Shown piece after piece: positions 42,234 through 51,109 of a DNA stretch of 62,019 bases. Origin of the DNA: Planctomycetota bacterium (GTDB lineage Bacteria; Planctomycetota; GCA-002687715; DRQF01). A program made the position numbers and the translations under genes. The number at the start of each line of letters is the position of its first letter. Position 1 is the first letter of the stretch. The notes under the pieces are model-generated. The model worked only from the letters and a program-made list of their open reading frames with translations, had not been told where the DNA came from and made no database searches. The stretch spans positions 1 through 62,019 of the forward strand of contig DRQF01000090.1 of the NCBI GenBank assembly GCA_011369445.1. The letters are read 5' to 3'.

Positions 42234-43614
42234 GCCCCCGGTCTCCGTCCTCGTCATCGACGACGAGCCCAATCATGCCGCGACGCTGGCCGAGATCCTG
42301 GAAGGCGAGGGCTTCGAGGTGACGACGGCGACCTCGGGCGAGAGGGGATTGAAGACTCTCTCGGTTCAGCCTTTCGATATCGTCGTCACCGACCTCGTGA
42401 TGCATCCGGTGGACGGTATGGATGTCCTCCGGGAGGCCAAGGCGAACCATCCCGGAACGGAGGTCATCCTCGTTTCGGGGCAGGGAAGCGTCGACCAAGC
42501 GGTGAAGGCCATCAAGGAGGGGGCCGCCAACTACCTCACGAAACCGTTGGAGCTGGCGGAGGTGCGGGAGAAGGTGGGCGAGGTCGCCCGTCGCATCCGC
42601 GGAGAACGGGATCCACGAACCCGCATGACCGGCGCAAGGCACGCGGAGTCCGCCGATTCCGATCCCGATTTCCCGGAGATCGTTGGACGATCCAAAGCCC
42701 TCCGCCGCATCCTCGACGTCGTCCGAAAAGTCGCTCCGACCCCGGTTCCCGTCTTGATCACGGGTTCCAATGGAACGGGGAAGGAACTCATCGCTCGAGC
42801 CATCCACCGCTTGTCACCGCGCCGCGACCGTCCGTTCGTGGCCCTGAATTGCGGTGCGCTTCCCGAATCGACGATCGAAAGCGAACTGTTCGGCCACGTC
42901 AAGGGCGCCTTCACCGGCGCAGAGAAAACCCGCGAGGGCCGGATCGAGTACGCAAACGAGGGCACCCTGTTTCTGGACGAGATCGGCGAGATGTCGGTGG
43001 GGATGCAGGTCAAGCTACTGCGCGTTCTCGAGCAGGGCGAAATCGTCCCCGTCGGCGCCAACGAGGCCAAGCACGTCAATGTTCGGATCCTGGCCGCAAC
43101 CAATCGCAACCCCGAGGACGAGATCGCCAAGGGTAATTTCCGAGAAGACCTCTTCTACCGGCTTCGGGGCGTCCAGATCCACGTCCCCGACCTGAAAGAT
43201 CGTCGCGAGGACATTCCTCTCCTTCTGAATCACTTCCTCGAGGAGGCCAACCGCAACCTGGGGACTCGGGTCGAAGGGTTTACGGAGGAATGCCTGGACC
43301 GCCTGGTGAACTACGAATGGCCCGGCAACATTCGACAGCTCAAGAATGTGGTCACCAACATGGTCCTCATGGCGGGGGAAGGGATGCTGACCCCGGAGGA
43401 CCTTCCCGACGAGATCCTGGGTGCCTCCGCCCGGTCCCACGCCCTCGTCACGATGGACACCCTCGAGGGGCTCTCGCTCTCCAAGATCGAGGAGTACATG
43501 ATTCGTCACTACCTCGAGAGATTCGAGGGCAATCGGGCCAAGGTGGCGGGTGCTCTGGGCATCTCCGAGCGAACCTTGTATCGCAAACTCAAGGAATACG
43601 GAATCAATCCCTGA
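42220..43614 (+). CDS. NtrC-family sigma54-dependent response regulator
   Basis: The protein has 464 residues from ATG at 42220 with AAGGAGAG upstream. The receiver (residues 8-125) has acid-pocket DD at 14-15 and phospho-acceptor D58 in IVVTDLV. The AAA+ domain contains Walker A as GSNGTGKE (where GESGTGKE is usual), GHVKGAFTGAEK with the GAFTGA loop that contacts sigma54, and LFLDEIGEM as Walker B. Later parts are the R-finger region FREDLFYRL and YEWPGNIRQLKN. A Fis-type helix-turn-helix closes the protein (RAKVAGALGISERTLYRKL). It should activate sigma54 promoters when phosphorylated by the kinase just upstream. Its targets are not evident in this window. Confidence 0.93.
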   Translation: MRGPKPPVSVLVIDDEPNHAATLAEILEGEGFEVTTATSGERGLKTLSVQPFDIVVTDLVMHPVDGMDVLREAKANHPGTEVILVSGQGSVDQAVKAIKEGAANYLTKPLELAEVREKVGEVARRIRGERDPRTRMTGARHAESADSDPDFPEIVGRSKALRRILDVVRKVAPTPVPVLITGSNGTGKELIARAIHRLSPRRDRPFVALNCGALPESTIESELFGHVKGAFTGAEKTREGRIEYANEGTLFLDEIGEMSVGMQVKLLRVLEQGEIVPVGANEAKHVNVRILAATNRNPEDEIAKGNFREDLFYRLRGVQIHVPDLKDRREDIPLLLNHFLEEANRNLGTRVEGFTEECLDRLVNYEWPGNIRQLKNVVTNMVLMAGEGMLTPEDLPDEILGASARSHALVTMDTLEGLSLSKIEEYMIRHYLERFEGNRAKVAGALGISERTLYRKLKEYGINP

Positions 43615-43750
43615 AGGGCTCCGACTCCCACTCCATCGGTGTGCCAATGTGGCAGATCCGGCCGTGAGGCCCTCGATCGCTGACACTTTGGCAGCGCTGC
43701 ACAACCCGAAGCAAGTTCTCGCAACCAACAGAGAATAAGGGAGTTAGGGA

Positions 43751-43784
43751 AAATCGAAGGACCCGGCGTTTTGGTCCTCGATTT
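43751..43784 (+). promoter_or_regulatory. Inverted repeat in the dnaK leader
   Basis: AAATCGAAGGACC (43751-43763) and GGTCCTCGATTT (43773-43784) are complementary except for one bulged A, with a 9-base spacer. It lies 54 bases before the dnaK start. The geometry (arms around nine bases) recalls the CIRCE operator of heat-shock genes, but the sequence does not match CIRCE. It could be an operator or an mRNA stem controlling dnaK. Confidence 0.45.
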
Positions 43785-43837
43785 GCGCCATGGGACGCGG
43801 AACGACCCCCAAACCGAGGGACTGAAAGGAGAACAAC

Positions 43838-45772
43838 ATGTCCAAGATCATCGGTATCGATCTCGGGACGACGAATTCGGTGGTGGCGGTGGTGGAAGCT
43901 GGCAAGGCAACCGTCATCCCCAACGAGCAGGGCAACCGGACGACGCCCTCCGTCGTGGCCTTCACGAGTTCGGGTGAGGAGCTCGTCGGCCTGAACGCGA
44001 AGCGCCAGGCCGTGACCAATCCCCAGAACACCGTCTTCTCGATCAAGCGTTTCATGGGACGGCGCCACAACGAGGTGGCCGACGAGGAGAAGATCGTCCC
44101 CTACAAGATCGTCGGAGGCGGCGACGAACTGGTGAAAGTCGAGATCAACGGGAAGCAGTACACGCCTCCGGAGATTTCCGCGAAGATCCTCAGGCACCTG
44201 AAGACCATCGCCGAGAGCTATCTCGGCGAGAAGGTCGAGAAGGCCGTCATCACGGTGCCCGCGTATTTCAACGACAGTCAGCGGCAGGCGACGAAGGACG
44301 CCGGAACCATTGCCGGACTCGAAGTCGTGCGGATCATCAACGAGCCCACAGCGGCCGCCTTGGCCTACGGCCTTGAGAAGAGCAAAAGCGGAAAAATCGC
44401 CGTCTTCGACCTTGGCGGCGGTACATTCGACATTTCGATCCTCGATGTTGAAGCCGGTGACGACGAAGGCACGGGCAAGACCTTCGAGGTTCTCAGCACG
44501 AACGGAGATACCCACCTGGGCGGCGACGACTTCGACGAAGTCCTCGTCAACTGGATTGCCGACGAGTTCAAAAGCGAGCACGGCGTCGACCTCCGCGGCG
44601 ACAACATGGCGCTCCAGCGACTGAAGGAAGCCGCCGAAAAGGCGAAGTGCGAACTCTCCTCGTCCTTGGAGACGGAGATCAATCTCCCCTTCATCTCGGC
44701 GACCCAGGCTGGCCCCCTTCACCTCCAGAAGAAACTGAGTCGCGCCACTTTCGAAAAGCTCGTCGACGACTTGGTCGAGCGGTGCCGCAAGCCCTGCCAG
44801 CAGGCCCTCAGTGACGCGAACCTCCAGGCCTCGGACATCGATGAGGTCATCCTGGTCGGCGGCTCCACGCGAATCCCCAAGGTTCAAAAAGTCGTGGAAG
44901 AGATCTTCAAGCGCGAACCGAACAAGAGCGTGAACCCGGACGAAGTCGTGGCCATCGGGGCGGCGATCCAGGGCAGCATCTTGGGCGGCGAGAGGGATGA
45001 CGTGGTCCTTTTGGACGTGACCCCGCTCTCGCTCGGAATCGAGACCCTCGGCGGGGTGATGACCAAGGTCATCGAACGCAACACGACGATTCCCACCAAG
45101 AAGACGATGACGTTCTCCACGGCGGAGGACAATCAGGACACGGTGACGATTCACGTGCTCCAGGGCGAGCGCGAGATGGCGAGTGGCAACAGGACCCTCG
45201 GTAAGTTCGACCTGAAAGGCATTCCGGCCGCTCCGCGGGGAGTCCCACAGATCGAGGTGAGTTTCGATCTCGACGCCAACGGCATCCTGCACGTGACGGC
45301 GAAGGACAAGGCCACCGGAAAGCAACAGGACATCCGCATCACCTCCTCCAGCGGGCTCAGCCAAGAGGAAATCGAACGGATGACCCAGGAGGCCAAGGAG
45401 CATGCCGCCGAGGACCACGCCAAGCGTGAGTTGGTCGAGTTGAAGAACAAGGCCGACATGCTGGCCTACCGCGTCGAGAAGGACCTCGCCGAGCACGGTG
45501 AAAAGCTCCCCGACGACGAGAAGGTCAAGATCCAGGGAGCGCGCGAGAACTTGGTCGAAGCCCTGAAGACCGAGGACAAAGGCCGGATCGAGGAGGCCAT
45601 GAAGGACCTCGAGACGAAGGTTCACACGCTGGCCGAGATCCTCTACAAGGAGCAGGCGGCGGAGGCCGGTTCGGCGGAGAAAGACGCCGGCGCCCCATCG
45701 TCATCCGAGGGGCCGGACTCCACCGGAGGTGACGACAACGTCATCGACGCCGACTTCACCGTCAAGAAGTGA
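43838..45772 (+). CDS. dnaK: Chaperone protein DnaK (Hsp70)
   Basis: The protein has 644 residues, with AAAGGAGAACAAC before the ATG. The start [50 protein letters not shown] and [14 protein letters not shown] are the Hsp70 ATPase-domain signatures. The substrate domain begins near [18 protein letters not shown] and the C-terminus is [13 protein letters not shown], the bacterial DnaK ending. It folds and refolds proteins in the cytoplasm together with DnaJ and GrpE, which are not in this window. The gene stands alone, with a leader inverted repeat and a strong terminator. Codon usage is biased to preferred codons, as expected for an abundant protein. Confidence 0.98.
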   Translation: MSKIIGIDLGTTNSVVAVVEAGKATVIPNEQGNRTTPSVVAFTSSGEELVGLNAKRQAVTNPQNTVFSIKRFMGRRHNEVADEEKIVPYKIVGGGDELVKVEINGKQYTPPEISAKILRHLKTIAESYLGEKVEKAVITVPAYFNDSQRQATKDAGTIAGLEVVRIINEPTAAALAYGLEKSKSGKIAVFDLGGGTFDISILDVEAGDDEGTGKTFEVLSTNGDTHLGGDDFDEVLVNWIADEFKSEHGVDLRGDNMALQRLKEAAEKAKCELSSSLETEINLPFISATQAGPLHLQKKLSRATFEKLVDDLVERCRKPCQQALSDANLQASDIDEVILVGGSTRIPKVQKVVEEIFKREPNKSVNPDEVVAIGAAIQGSILGGERDDVVLLDVTPLSLGIETLGGVMTKVIERNTTIPTKKTMTFSTAEDNQDTVTIHVLQGEREMASGNRTLGKFDLKGIPAAPRGVPQIEVSFDLDANGILHVTAKDKATGKQQDIRITSSSGLSQEEIERMTQEAKEHAAEDHAKRELVELKNKADMLAYRVEKDLAEHGEKLPDDEKVKIQGARENLVEALKTEDKGRIEEAMKDLETKVHTLAEILYKEQAAEAGSAEKDAGAPSSSEGPDSTGGDDNVIDADFTVKK

Positions 45773-45821
45773 CCTCGGCCACACGGAGTCGAAGGTGACT
45801 TCGATGTGACGCAAAACGGGC

Positions 45822-45853
45822 GAAGGCGGGCGACCCTGGGGTCGCCCGCCTTC
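45822..45853 (+). terminator. Terminator of dnaK
   Basis: GAAGGCGGGCGACC and GGTCGCCCGCCTTC form a 14-base-pair stem with loop CTGG, starting about 50 bases after the dnaK stop. CTTCCTCTCT follows as a pyrimidine run with few consecutive T residues. Confidence 0.7.
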
Positions 45854-45995
45854 CTTCCTCTCTGGCCCACACCAGAATCGTGCGATGGCGCACGACCCGC
45901 CCTCGCCGCCGTCCGCCCCCCTCGGATTCGAGGGCGTTGTCGGTTATCTTTCGAGCCGGCGACGATCCGGAGCATGGGGGCTCACTGCTCGGCAG

Positions 45996-46937
45996 ATGAT
46001 CAGGGTTCAACGACTATTCAAACGGTTCGGCGGCTTCGAGGCGCTGAAGGGCATCGACTTCCATGTGGCCGCCGGGACCTCGGTGGGCCTCCTCGGCGAG
46101 AACGGCGCCGGCAAGACCACGACCATGCGCATCCTCTCCTGCTTCATCGCGCCAACGAGCGGAGTCGTGGAGGTGGCGGGACACCCGGTGGTTTTCGAAT
46201 CCGCCGCAGTGAGGGAGAACATCGGCTACATGCCCGAAAGTGTCCCGATCTACGGGAACATGCGGGTCGAGGAGTTCCTGCGTTATCGCGCACGCCTCAA
46301 GGGGGTCTCCGCCAAGTCGGTCCGACGGGCGGTCGACGAGGCCATCTCGAAGGTGGACCTCACCTCCCGCCGGCGGAGCCTCGTGCAAGTTCTCAGCAAG
46401 GGGCTGCGTCAGCGCGTGGGATTGGCGGACGCACTCGTCCACAGGCCCCCCGTTCTCATCCTCGACGAACCCACGTCCGGACTCGACCCTTCTCAAAGGC
46501 GAGAGGTCCGGGAGTTGATTCGCGACCTTCGGGGCGAACACACGGTCCTCGTTTCTTCTCACATCCTTCCGGAGATCGAGACGACTTGCGAGCGCGTCGT
46601 GATCATCCACCGGGGTACGGTGGCGGCTTCCGAGAGCATCGAAACTCTCAAGCACCGCTACTCGGAGGATCGCTTTCGCGTGGCCTTCTTCCCTTCCGAG
46701 ATCGACGTCGAACTTCTCTTGCGTGAGGTCCCCGATGTGCGACTCGAAAAATTCGAAGCCTCCGGGCAACACGGCCTCGGCCACGCGCTCTTGGCGAGCC
46801 CCGACGGGGGAGCATCGCGGCACGCCGTGATCGCTCAACTCGTGTCCCACGGAGTGAGGGTTCACGAGCTGACGGGCGTGGAGCGCACGCTCGAGGAGGC
46901 GTTCCTGAAGGCCATCCAGGGGGAGGACGTTCCATGA
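45996..46937 (+). CDS. ABC transporter ATP-binding protein (GldA/ABC-2 type)
   Basis: The protein has 313 residues from ATG at 45996; earlier in-frame codons do not resemble the family. All ABC motifs are present: Walker A GENGAGKTTT, Q-loop region IGYMPESVPIYGNM, signature LSKGLRQRVGLA (a relaxed LSGGQ), Walker B VLILDEPTSGLDP and the H-loop VSSHILPEIE. The closing part (from about residue 225) is the extra domain of ABC-2-type ATPases. With the next three genes it forms a complex like GldA-GldF-GldG of gliding-motility or export systems. The cargo is unknown. Its stop overlaps the permease start (ATGA). Confidence 0.9.
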   Translation: MIRVQRLFKRFGGFEALKGIDFHVAAGTSVGLLGENGAGKTTTMRILSCFIAPTSGVVEVAGHPVVFESAAVRENIGYMPESVPIYGNMRVEEFLRYRARLKGVSAKSVRRAVDEAISKVDLTSRRRSLVQVLSKGLRQRVGLADALVHRPPVLILDEPTSGLDPSQRREVRELIRDLRGEHTVLVSSHILPEIETTCERVVIIHRGTVAASESIETLKHRYSEDRFRVAFFPSEIDVELLLREVPDVRLEKFEASGQHGLGHALLASPDGGASRHAVIAQLVSHGVRVHELTGVERTLEEAFLKAIQGEDVP

Positions 46938-47665
46938 CCCGGTTTTTCGTGCTGCTTCGCCGGGAACTCGGAGCGACCTTTCAGTCCTTCGGGTTCTGGG
47001 CTCTTCTGGCCCTCGTCTCAGGATACACGGCCTTTTTCTACTCCCAGTCTCTTGAGGCGCGTGGGTTCGACATGGACTACGCGCTGATCGACATACGCAA
47101 CTGGCTGTTCATCTTGACGATGATCATCACTCCTCTTTTGACGATGCGACTCTTCGCGGAGGAGAAGCGTTCCGGCTCTCTCGAGTTGCTGATGACCGCT
47201 CCCGTTTCGGATGCTCAGGTGGTCTTGGCCAAATTCGGAGCGGCCGCCATCGAACTTATCGTGTTCTTGGCTCCGATCTGGGTGTTGCACGCACTGTTGG
47301 CTGCGTTCTTCTCGTCCACTCCGGATTGGGGCCGATTGACAGCCGTGACCGTGGGAATGTGCGGGGCCGGCTTCGTTTTCCTGGCCCTTGGGACCCTCGC
47401 ATCGGCTCTGACCTCGATTCAGCTCTGGGCCGCGCTGCTGGGGGCCCTTCTGAATACGTGCCTGACTTCGCTCGGCGTGCTCAGGAACCTTTTCCCGACC
47501 GACAGCGCTCTCTACAGGGTTTTCGCCTATATCAGTCTCGACCTCCATCTTCGCTCGGCCCTCACGGGCATCATCGATCTGAGAGACGTCGTCTTGCAGG
47601 GCACTCTCGTTGCCCTCGTTCTCTTCTGGACCGTTCGCATCGTGGAGCTGCGGAAATGGAAATGA
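46934..47665 (+). CDS. ABC-2 type permease (GldF-like)
   Basis: The protein has 243 residues with six hydrophobic segments, typical of an ABC-2 permease: FGFWALLALVSGYTAFFY, NWLFILTMIITPLLTMRLFAEE, then ELIVFLAPIWVLHALLAAF, FVFLALGTLASAL, WAALLGALLNTCL and QGTLVALVLFWTVRI. TMRLFAEEKRSGSLELLMTAPVSDAQVVLAK is the conserved first cytoplasmic loop of GldF-like permeases (quoted region 47149-47230). It pairs with the ATPase encoded just upstream, with which it overlaps by four bases. It overlaps the following gene by ten bases. Confidence 0.9.
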   Translation: MTRFFVLLRRELGATFQSFGFWALLALVSGYTAFFYSQSLEARGFDMDYALIDIRNWLFILTMIITPLLTMRLFAEEKRSGSLELLMTAPVSDAQVVLAKFGAAAIELIVFLAPIWVLHALLAAFFSSTPDWGRLTAVTVGMCGAGFVFLALGTLASALTSIQLWAALLGALLNTCLTSLGVLRNLFPTDSALYRVFAYISLDLHLRSALTGIIDLRDVVLQGTLVALVLFWTVRIVELRKWK

Positions 47666-49269
47666 AAGCCGGCACGACTGCAGGCGATACTTCCTTCGGC
47701 CGCGAGGCCCGTTCCCGTATCGCGGCCAACGTGCTCCTCGTCTCCGCCCTCGCCATTCTCCTGGCTGTGTTCGTGAACTACTTCACCGCCGCGTTGGGGG
47801 AGAAGAGAGACGTTCGCCTCGACCTCACGCGGGATCAACGTTCGGAACTGCAGGACGGCACGAAAAAACTCTTGCGGAACCTCCCGCGGCCGATCGAGTG
47901 CTATCTGGTCTGGGGCATCGACGACGCGATGAGAAAGGCGGCGGTCCCGGTCGTGGGCGGCCGCACTCCCGACAGTGGAATCATCCAGAACGTCTACCGG
48001 CCTCTCGTCACGAATCTCGCCCAACAGGTCCGATTCCTGTTGGACGAAGCCGCCATCATCAATTCGGATCTGAAAATCTACGAAGCCTGCGCCGATCGCG
48101 AGGTCGATCTGCCCAACCGTTGGGCCAGGGACCTGGACCTCGGCGCCAATCGGCTCCTCAATCACCTCGTCATCTTCGATCGGGAGACCCGGGCCAAACG
48201 CACCTACAGCCTCTACAAACTCTTCGACATGGACTTGGGAGGGCCCGATCCGACTCGGGGGCGTCGTCGCCCCATCGTCAAGGGAGACTTCATAGAGACC
48301 TATCTGGTAGCCGGCCTGAAAGCCGTCTCCGAGGGCAGACCGCGCGTTGCCGGGATGAGCGGGGGGCACGCCGAACTCCCGCTCTTCACCGTTCGGCAGT
48401 TGCTGAAGAGTTGGAATACGGAAGTCAGGGACGTGGATATCGACCGGGCGTCCGCCCAGCTGGATGACCTGGATTTGTTGATCGTCGCGTCGCCCGAGCG
48501 GGAATGGTCCGACGACGCCAAGGCGCGCCTTAGGAAATACGTCGACGGGGGAGGGCGACTTCTCATCACTCAGGGCGCCCGATGTCGCGAATACTTCTTG
48601 GACCTGCTGGAGCCGGCCGGCGTGAAGCCCATGCCGGCTCAGGTCGCGTCCGCCACGCAGAGCGTGAGTTCGCGGGGCGTCTACCACCTCTATGGGTACG
48701 AGTTGCTCCGTCCGAAGCCGGGAGAGCCGGCCCACCCGATCACCGCCACCGCGGTGCGAGACGGATTGCCCATCGAACTCGGGTTTTCCCGGGCGTACGA
48801 GATGCTGAAGGATTGGGATCGCAGTCGCATCCTGCGCAAGGTCCTTCTTCGGAGTGGGCCTGGCGCCTCCACGATGCCGTGGATCTTCGATGGGAAGGAC
48901 TGGAGGCAGGCCGAGGAACGGGGCACGCTCAACGGAGACTTCCCTCTTGCCGTCGCCATCGAATTCACAACGTCGAATGCGACGAAGAAGGCCCGCGGTC
49001 GCGTTCTCGTATTCGGTTCGGATGAGTGGCTCGACGAGGGTCCGCTTCTGCGAGGCTTCAACTTGGCCAATCTGGATATCCTGGCCAACAGCGTGGACTG
49101 GTTGACGGGTCGGGAGAAGATGATCCTTGGGACACCGCGGTCGTTTCGCGGGAACCTCGCCCGTCTCGACCAGGACACGTTTCGCACTTTCCGTTGGCTC
49201 GCCATCGGGATCATTCCGGTGATGGTTCTCCTCGTTGGCTGCCTCGTTTTCCTGCTCCGTCGGAGATGA
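47656..49269 (+). CDS. GldG-family ABC-system auxiliary protein
   Basis: The protein has 537 residues from ATG at 47656. One membrane segment lies at residues about 25-48 (VLLVSALAILLAVFVNYFTA), then a large extracytoplasmic body and a final membrane helix near 513-533 (IGIIPVMVLLVGCLVFLL). RLDLTRDQRSELQDGTKKLL is the N-terminal motif of the GldG/ABC_transp_aux family, and VAGMSGGHAELPL and DLLIVASPEREWSDDA are family-like. GldG works with GldA and GldF in gliding bacteria, and related proteins occur in many phyla with no known gliding. The role here is probably in envelope export or assembly. Confidence 0.85.
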   Translation: MEMKAGTTAGDTSFGREARSRIAANVLLVSALAILLAVFVNYFTAALGEKRDVRLDLTRDQRSELQDGTKKLLRNLPRPIECYLVWGIDDAMRKAAVPVVGGRTPDSGIIQNVYRPLVTNLAQQVRFLLDEAAIINSDLKIYEACADREVDLPNRWARDLDLGANRLLNHLVIFDRETRAKRTYSLYKLFDMDLGGPDPTRGRRRPIVKGDFIETYLVAGLKAVSEGRPRVAGMSGGHAELPLFTVRQLLKSWNTEVRDVDIDRASAQLDDLDLLIVASPEREWSDDAKARLRKYVDGGGRLLITQGARCREYFLDLLEPAGVKPMPAQVASATQSVSSRGVYHLYGYELLRPKPGEPAHPITATAVRDGLPIELGFSRAYEMLKDWDRSRILRKVLLRSGPGASTMPWIFDGKDWRQAEERGTLNGDFPLAVAIEFTTSNATKKARGRVLVFGSDEWLDEGPLLRGFNLANLDILANSVDWLTGREKMILGTPRSFRGNLARLDQDTFRTFRWLAIGIIPVMVLLVGCLVFLLRRR

Positions 49270-49273
49270 TTTG

Positions 49274-51082
49274 ATGACTCGCGGAACCGTCTACGTCATG
49301 CTGATACTCGTGTGCCTCGCGGCGGGGGCGGCCCTTTGGATGGGCAGGGAGACGGGGGATAAGTCCAACGCCGATCCTCTCCGACTCGTGGATTGGTCGA
49401 CTGTCGAACAGGTGGCCTGTGAGAGATTGAATGGGACCCGTTGGGAGATGAGAAGAGAGGGCGAGCGCTGGATGCTCAGCTCTCCCTCCGTGGCCGAGGG
49501 GCGATCCGTCGCCGCGAACGACGAGATTCGTCTCCACATCTTCGGAGTCCTCCAGGACACCGTCCCCCTTCAAAGTGTGGCGACCCAGGACCTGGATTTG
49601 GCTGAGTGGGGGATCGCCCCACCCGATCTTCGCTTGACTTTGAAGGATGCTGGCGGCTCTTGGACCATCGATTTCGGCAAGGCGGACGTCAACCAGGAGG
49701 TCTACTACAGGATCGCCGACGGCGGCACCTGCTTCAAAACGGACCGATCCACCCTGGAGGAGCTCTGGCGCGAGCCCCGGTGGCTGAGGGATCCGCACCT
49801 GTGCGACGTACCTCTTCACCGCGTCACCTACCTGCGTTTTCGCCCGAGAAACCGCGAGGGATTCGATCTGGAGAAAGTGGGGTTGAAATGGATGGTTCGT
49901 CGGGGGGACGAACCCGCCCGTCGCGGCGACTACGTTCTTTGCGAGCAGGTGGTCAATGGGCTTTCCGGAATGCGCGGGGACCCCCCGCCGCCGGACGCGG
50001 TGCCGGAGATTCCCTCGGGCAAGCCGGCCTACCGGGTCGAGGTGCGCGACCAGGACGGCAGCGAGCACGCGTTTTCCGTCTTGTTGGTGGACGACGAGAA
50101 TCACCGCATCGTCGCGAAACGGGACGACGAACCCGATGTTCGGTTCGTTCCAGGTTCCTTCCGCCGCTTTCTGGACTACGAGGCCAAGGACTTGGAGGAT
50201 CCGGTCTTCATCGGTTTCGATGCGCGAGATCTCTCGTCGATCGAGTTGAAGGGTCCGGGGCGACCGGGAGTGCTCCATTTGAAAAAGACCGGTGGCCGTT
50301 GGCTCCTGGCCATTGGCCCGGAGTTCCTGTGGGCCGTGGATGTGGACGCGTTCCGCAAGCTACGGGACGCCTTGCTGGGAATGCGCGTGGAGTCTCGCTT
50401 GGCCGAAGTGGCTGATTTCGAACCAGACGTGACGGCGGTCTTCCAACTGTCCGAGAACACCCAAGCCCCTCCGGTCTATGTCGAGTTCTCGAAACCTGAC
50501 GCGGAGGGTCGCCGTTTCGCGCGACGCAGCGACGAGGACGGCGGCGTTCTGCTGCCCCGCATCGCGAACCACGTCCTGGAGACCCCCTACTGGGCCCTGC
50601 TCAGTCGCCACGTGGCGGCCGGGTTGGATGCGTCGATCGACAAGATCGCGATCCGCGACCGCGAGGGGGTCGAACGAACGGTGGTCCGCACGGGCGAGAA
50701 GAGCTGGCGGCTGGAGAGCGTGACCCGTGAAGGGCGCCCGATCGCGGACCCCAAGGGACGCGAGGTGGCTGCGGAATTCCTTCAGGGACTTTTGGTGAAA
50801 CTCACCTACTTCCAGGTGCTCGAGTTTGCGGGACCGCCGGATGCGGCCACGAAGGCGTCGTTCGAAAAACCGTTGTATGTTGTTCGGTGGCATCACCCGG
50901 AAGCCAAGCGCCGGATTCCCGCGGACTCTCCCTGGGTCCAGGATTTGAAAGTCGTCGAGATCGGGCGGAGGATCGATGACACCCGGTATGCCTGCCGGAT
51001 CAACACGTTCCCAAACCTGATCTTCTACATCTCGGGCGAGGACCTCAATCGCATCGAGGACGCCCTGCGGGGCATGAAGTAG
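49274..51082 (+). CDS. DUF4340 domain protein, last gene of the ABC/GldG operon
   Basis: The protein has 602 residues from ATG at 49274, with CGGAGA upstream and five bases after the GldG stop. A membrane anchor at the N-terminus (VYVMLILVCLAAGAALWMG) is followed by a long beta-rich body with repeated DUF4340-like segments (WEMRREGERWMLSSP, LTLKDAGGSWTIDFGK, VGLKWMVRRGDEPARRG and LHLKKTGGRWLLAIG). DUF4340 proteins are regularly encoded downstream of GldG-like genes; their function is unknown. It is probably exported and part of the same complex. Confidence 0.82.
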   Translation: MTRGTVYVMLILVCLAAGAALWMGRETGDKSNADPLRLVDWSTVEQVACERLNGTRWEMRREGERWMLSSPSVAEGRSVAANDEIRLHIFGVLQDTVPLQSVATQDLDLAEWGIAPPDLRLTLKDAGGSWTIDFGKADVNQEVYYRIADGGTCFKTDRSTLEELWREPRWLRDPHLCDVPLHRVTYLRFRPRNREGFDLEKVGLKWMVRRGDEPARRGDYVLCEQVVNGLSGMRGDPPPPDAVPEIPSGKPAYRVEVRDQDGSEHAFSVLLVDDENHRIVAKRDDEPDVRFVPGSFRRFLDYEAKDLEDPVFIGFDARDLSSIELKGPGRPGVLHLKKTGGRWLLAIGPEFLWAVDVDAFRKLRDALLGMRVESRLAEVADFEPDVTAVFQLSENTQAPPVYVEFSKPDAEGRRFARRSDEDGGVLLPRIANHVLETPYWALLSRHVAAGLDASIDKIAIRDREGVERTVVRTGEKSWRLESVTREGRPIADPKGREVAAEFLQGLLVKLTYFQVLEFAGPPDAATKASFEKPLYVVRWHHPEAKRRIPADSPWVQDLKVVEIGRRIDDTRYACRINTFPNLIFYISGEDLNRIEDALRGMK

Positions 51083-51109
51083 AGCAGAACGCCGCCCTAC
51101 GGCCGAGGA

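Noticed and set aside
43604-45625. Very long open frame antisense to dnaK (673 codons)
   Set aside because: Antisense frames of this kind are a known by-product of codon bias in GC-rich dnaK genes. It has no ribosome-binding site or known domain, and dnaK itself is beyond doubt.
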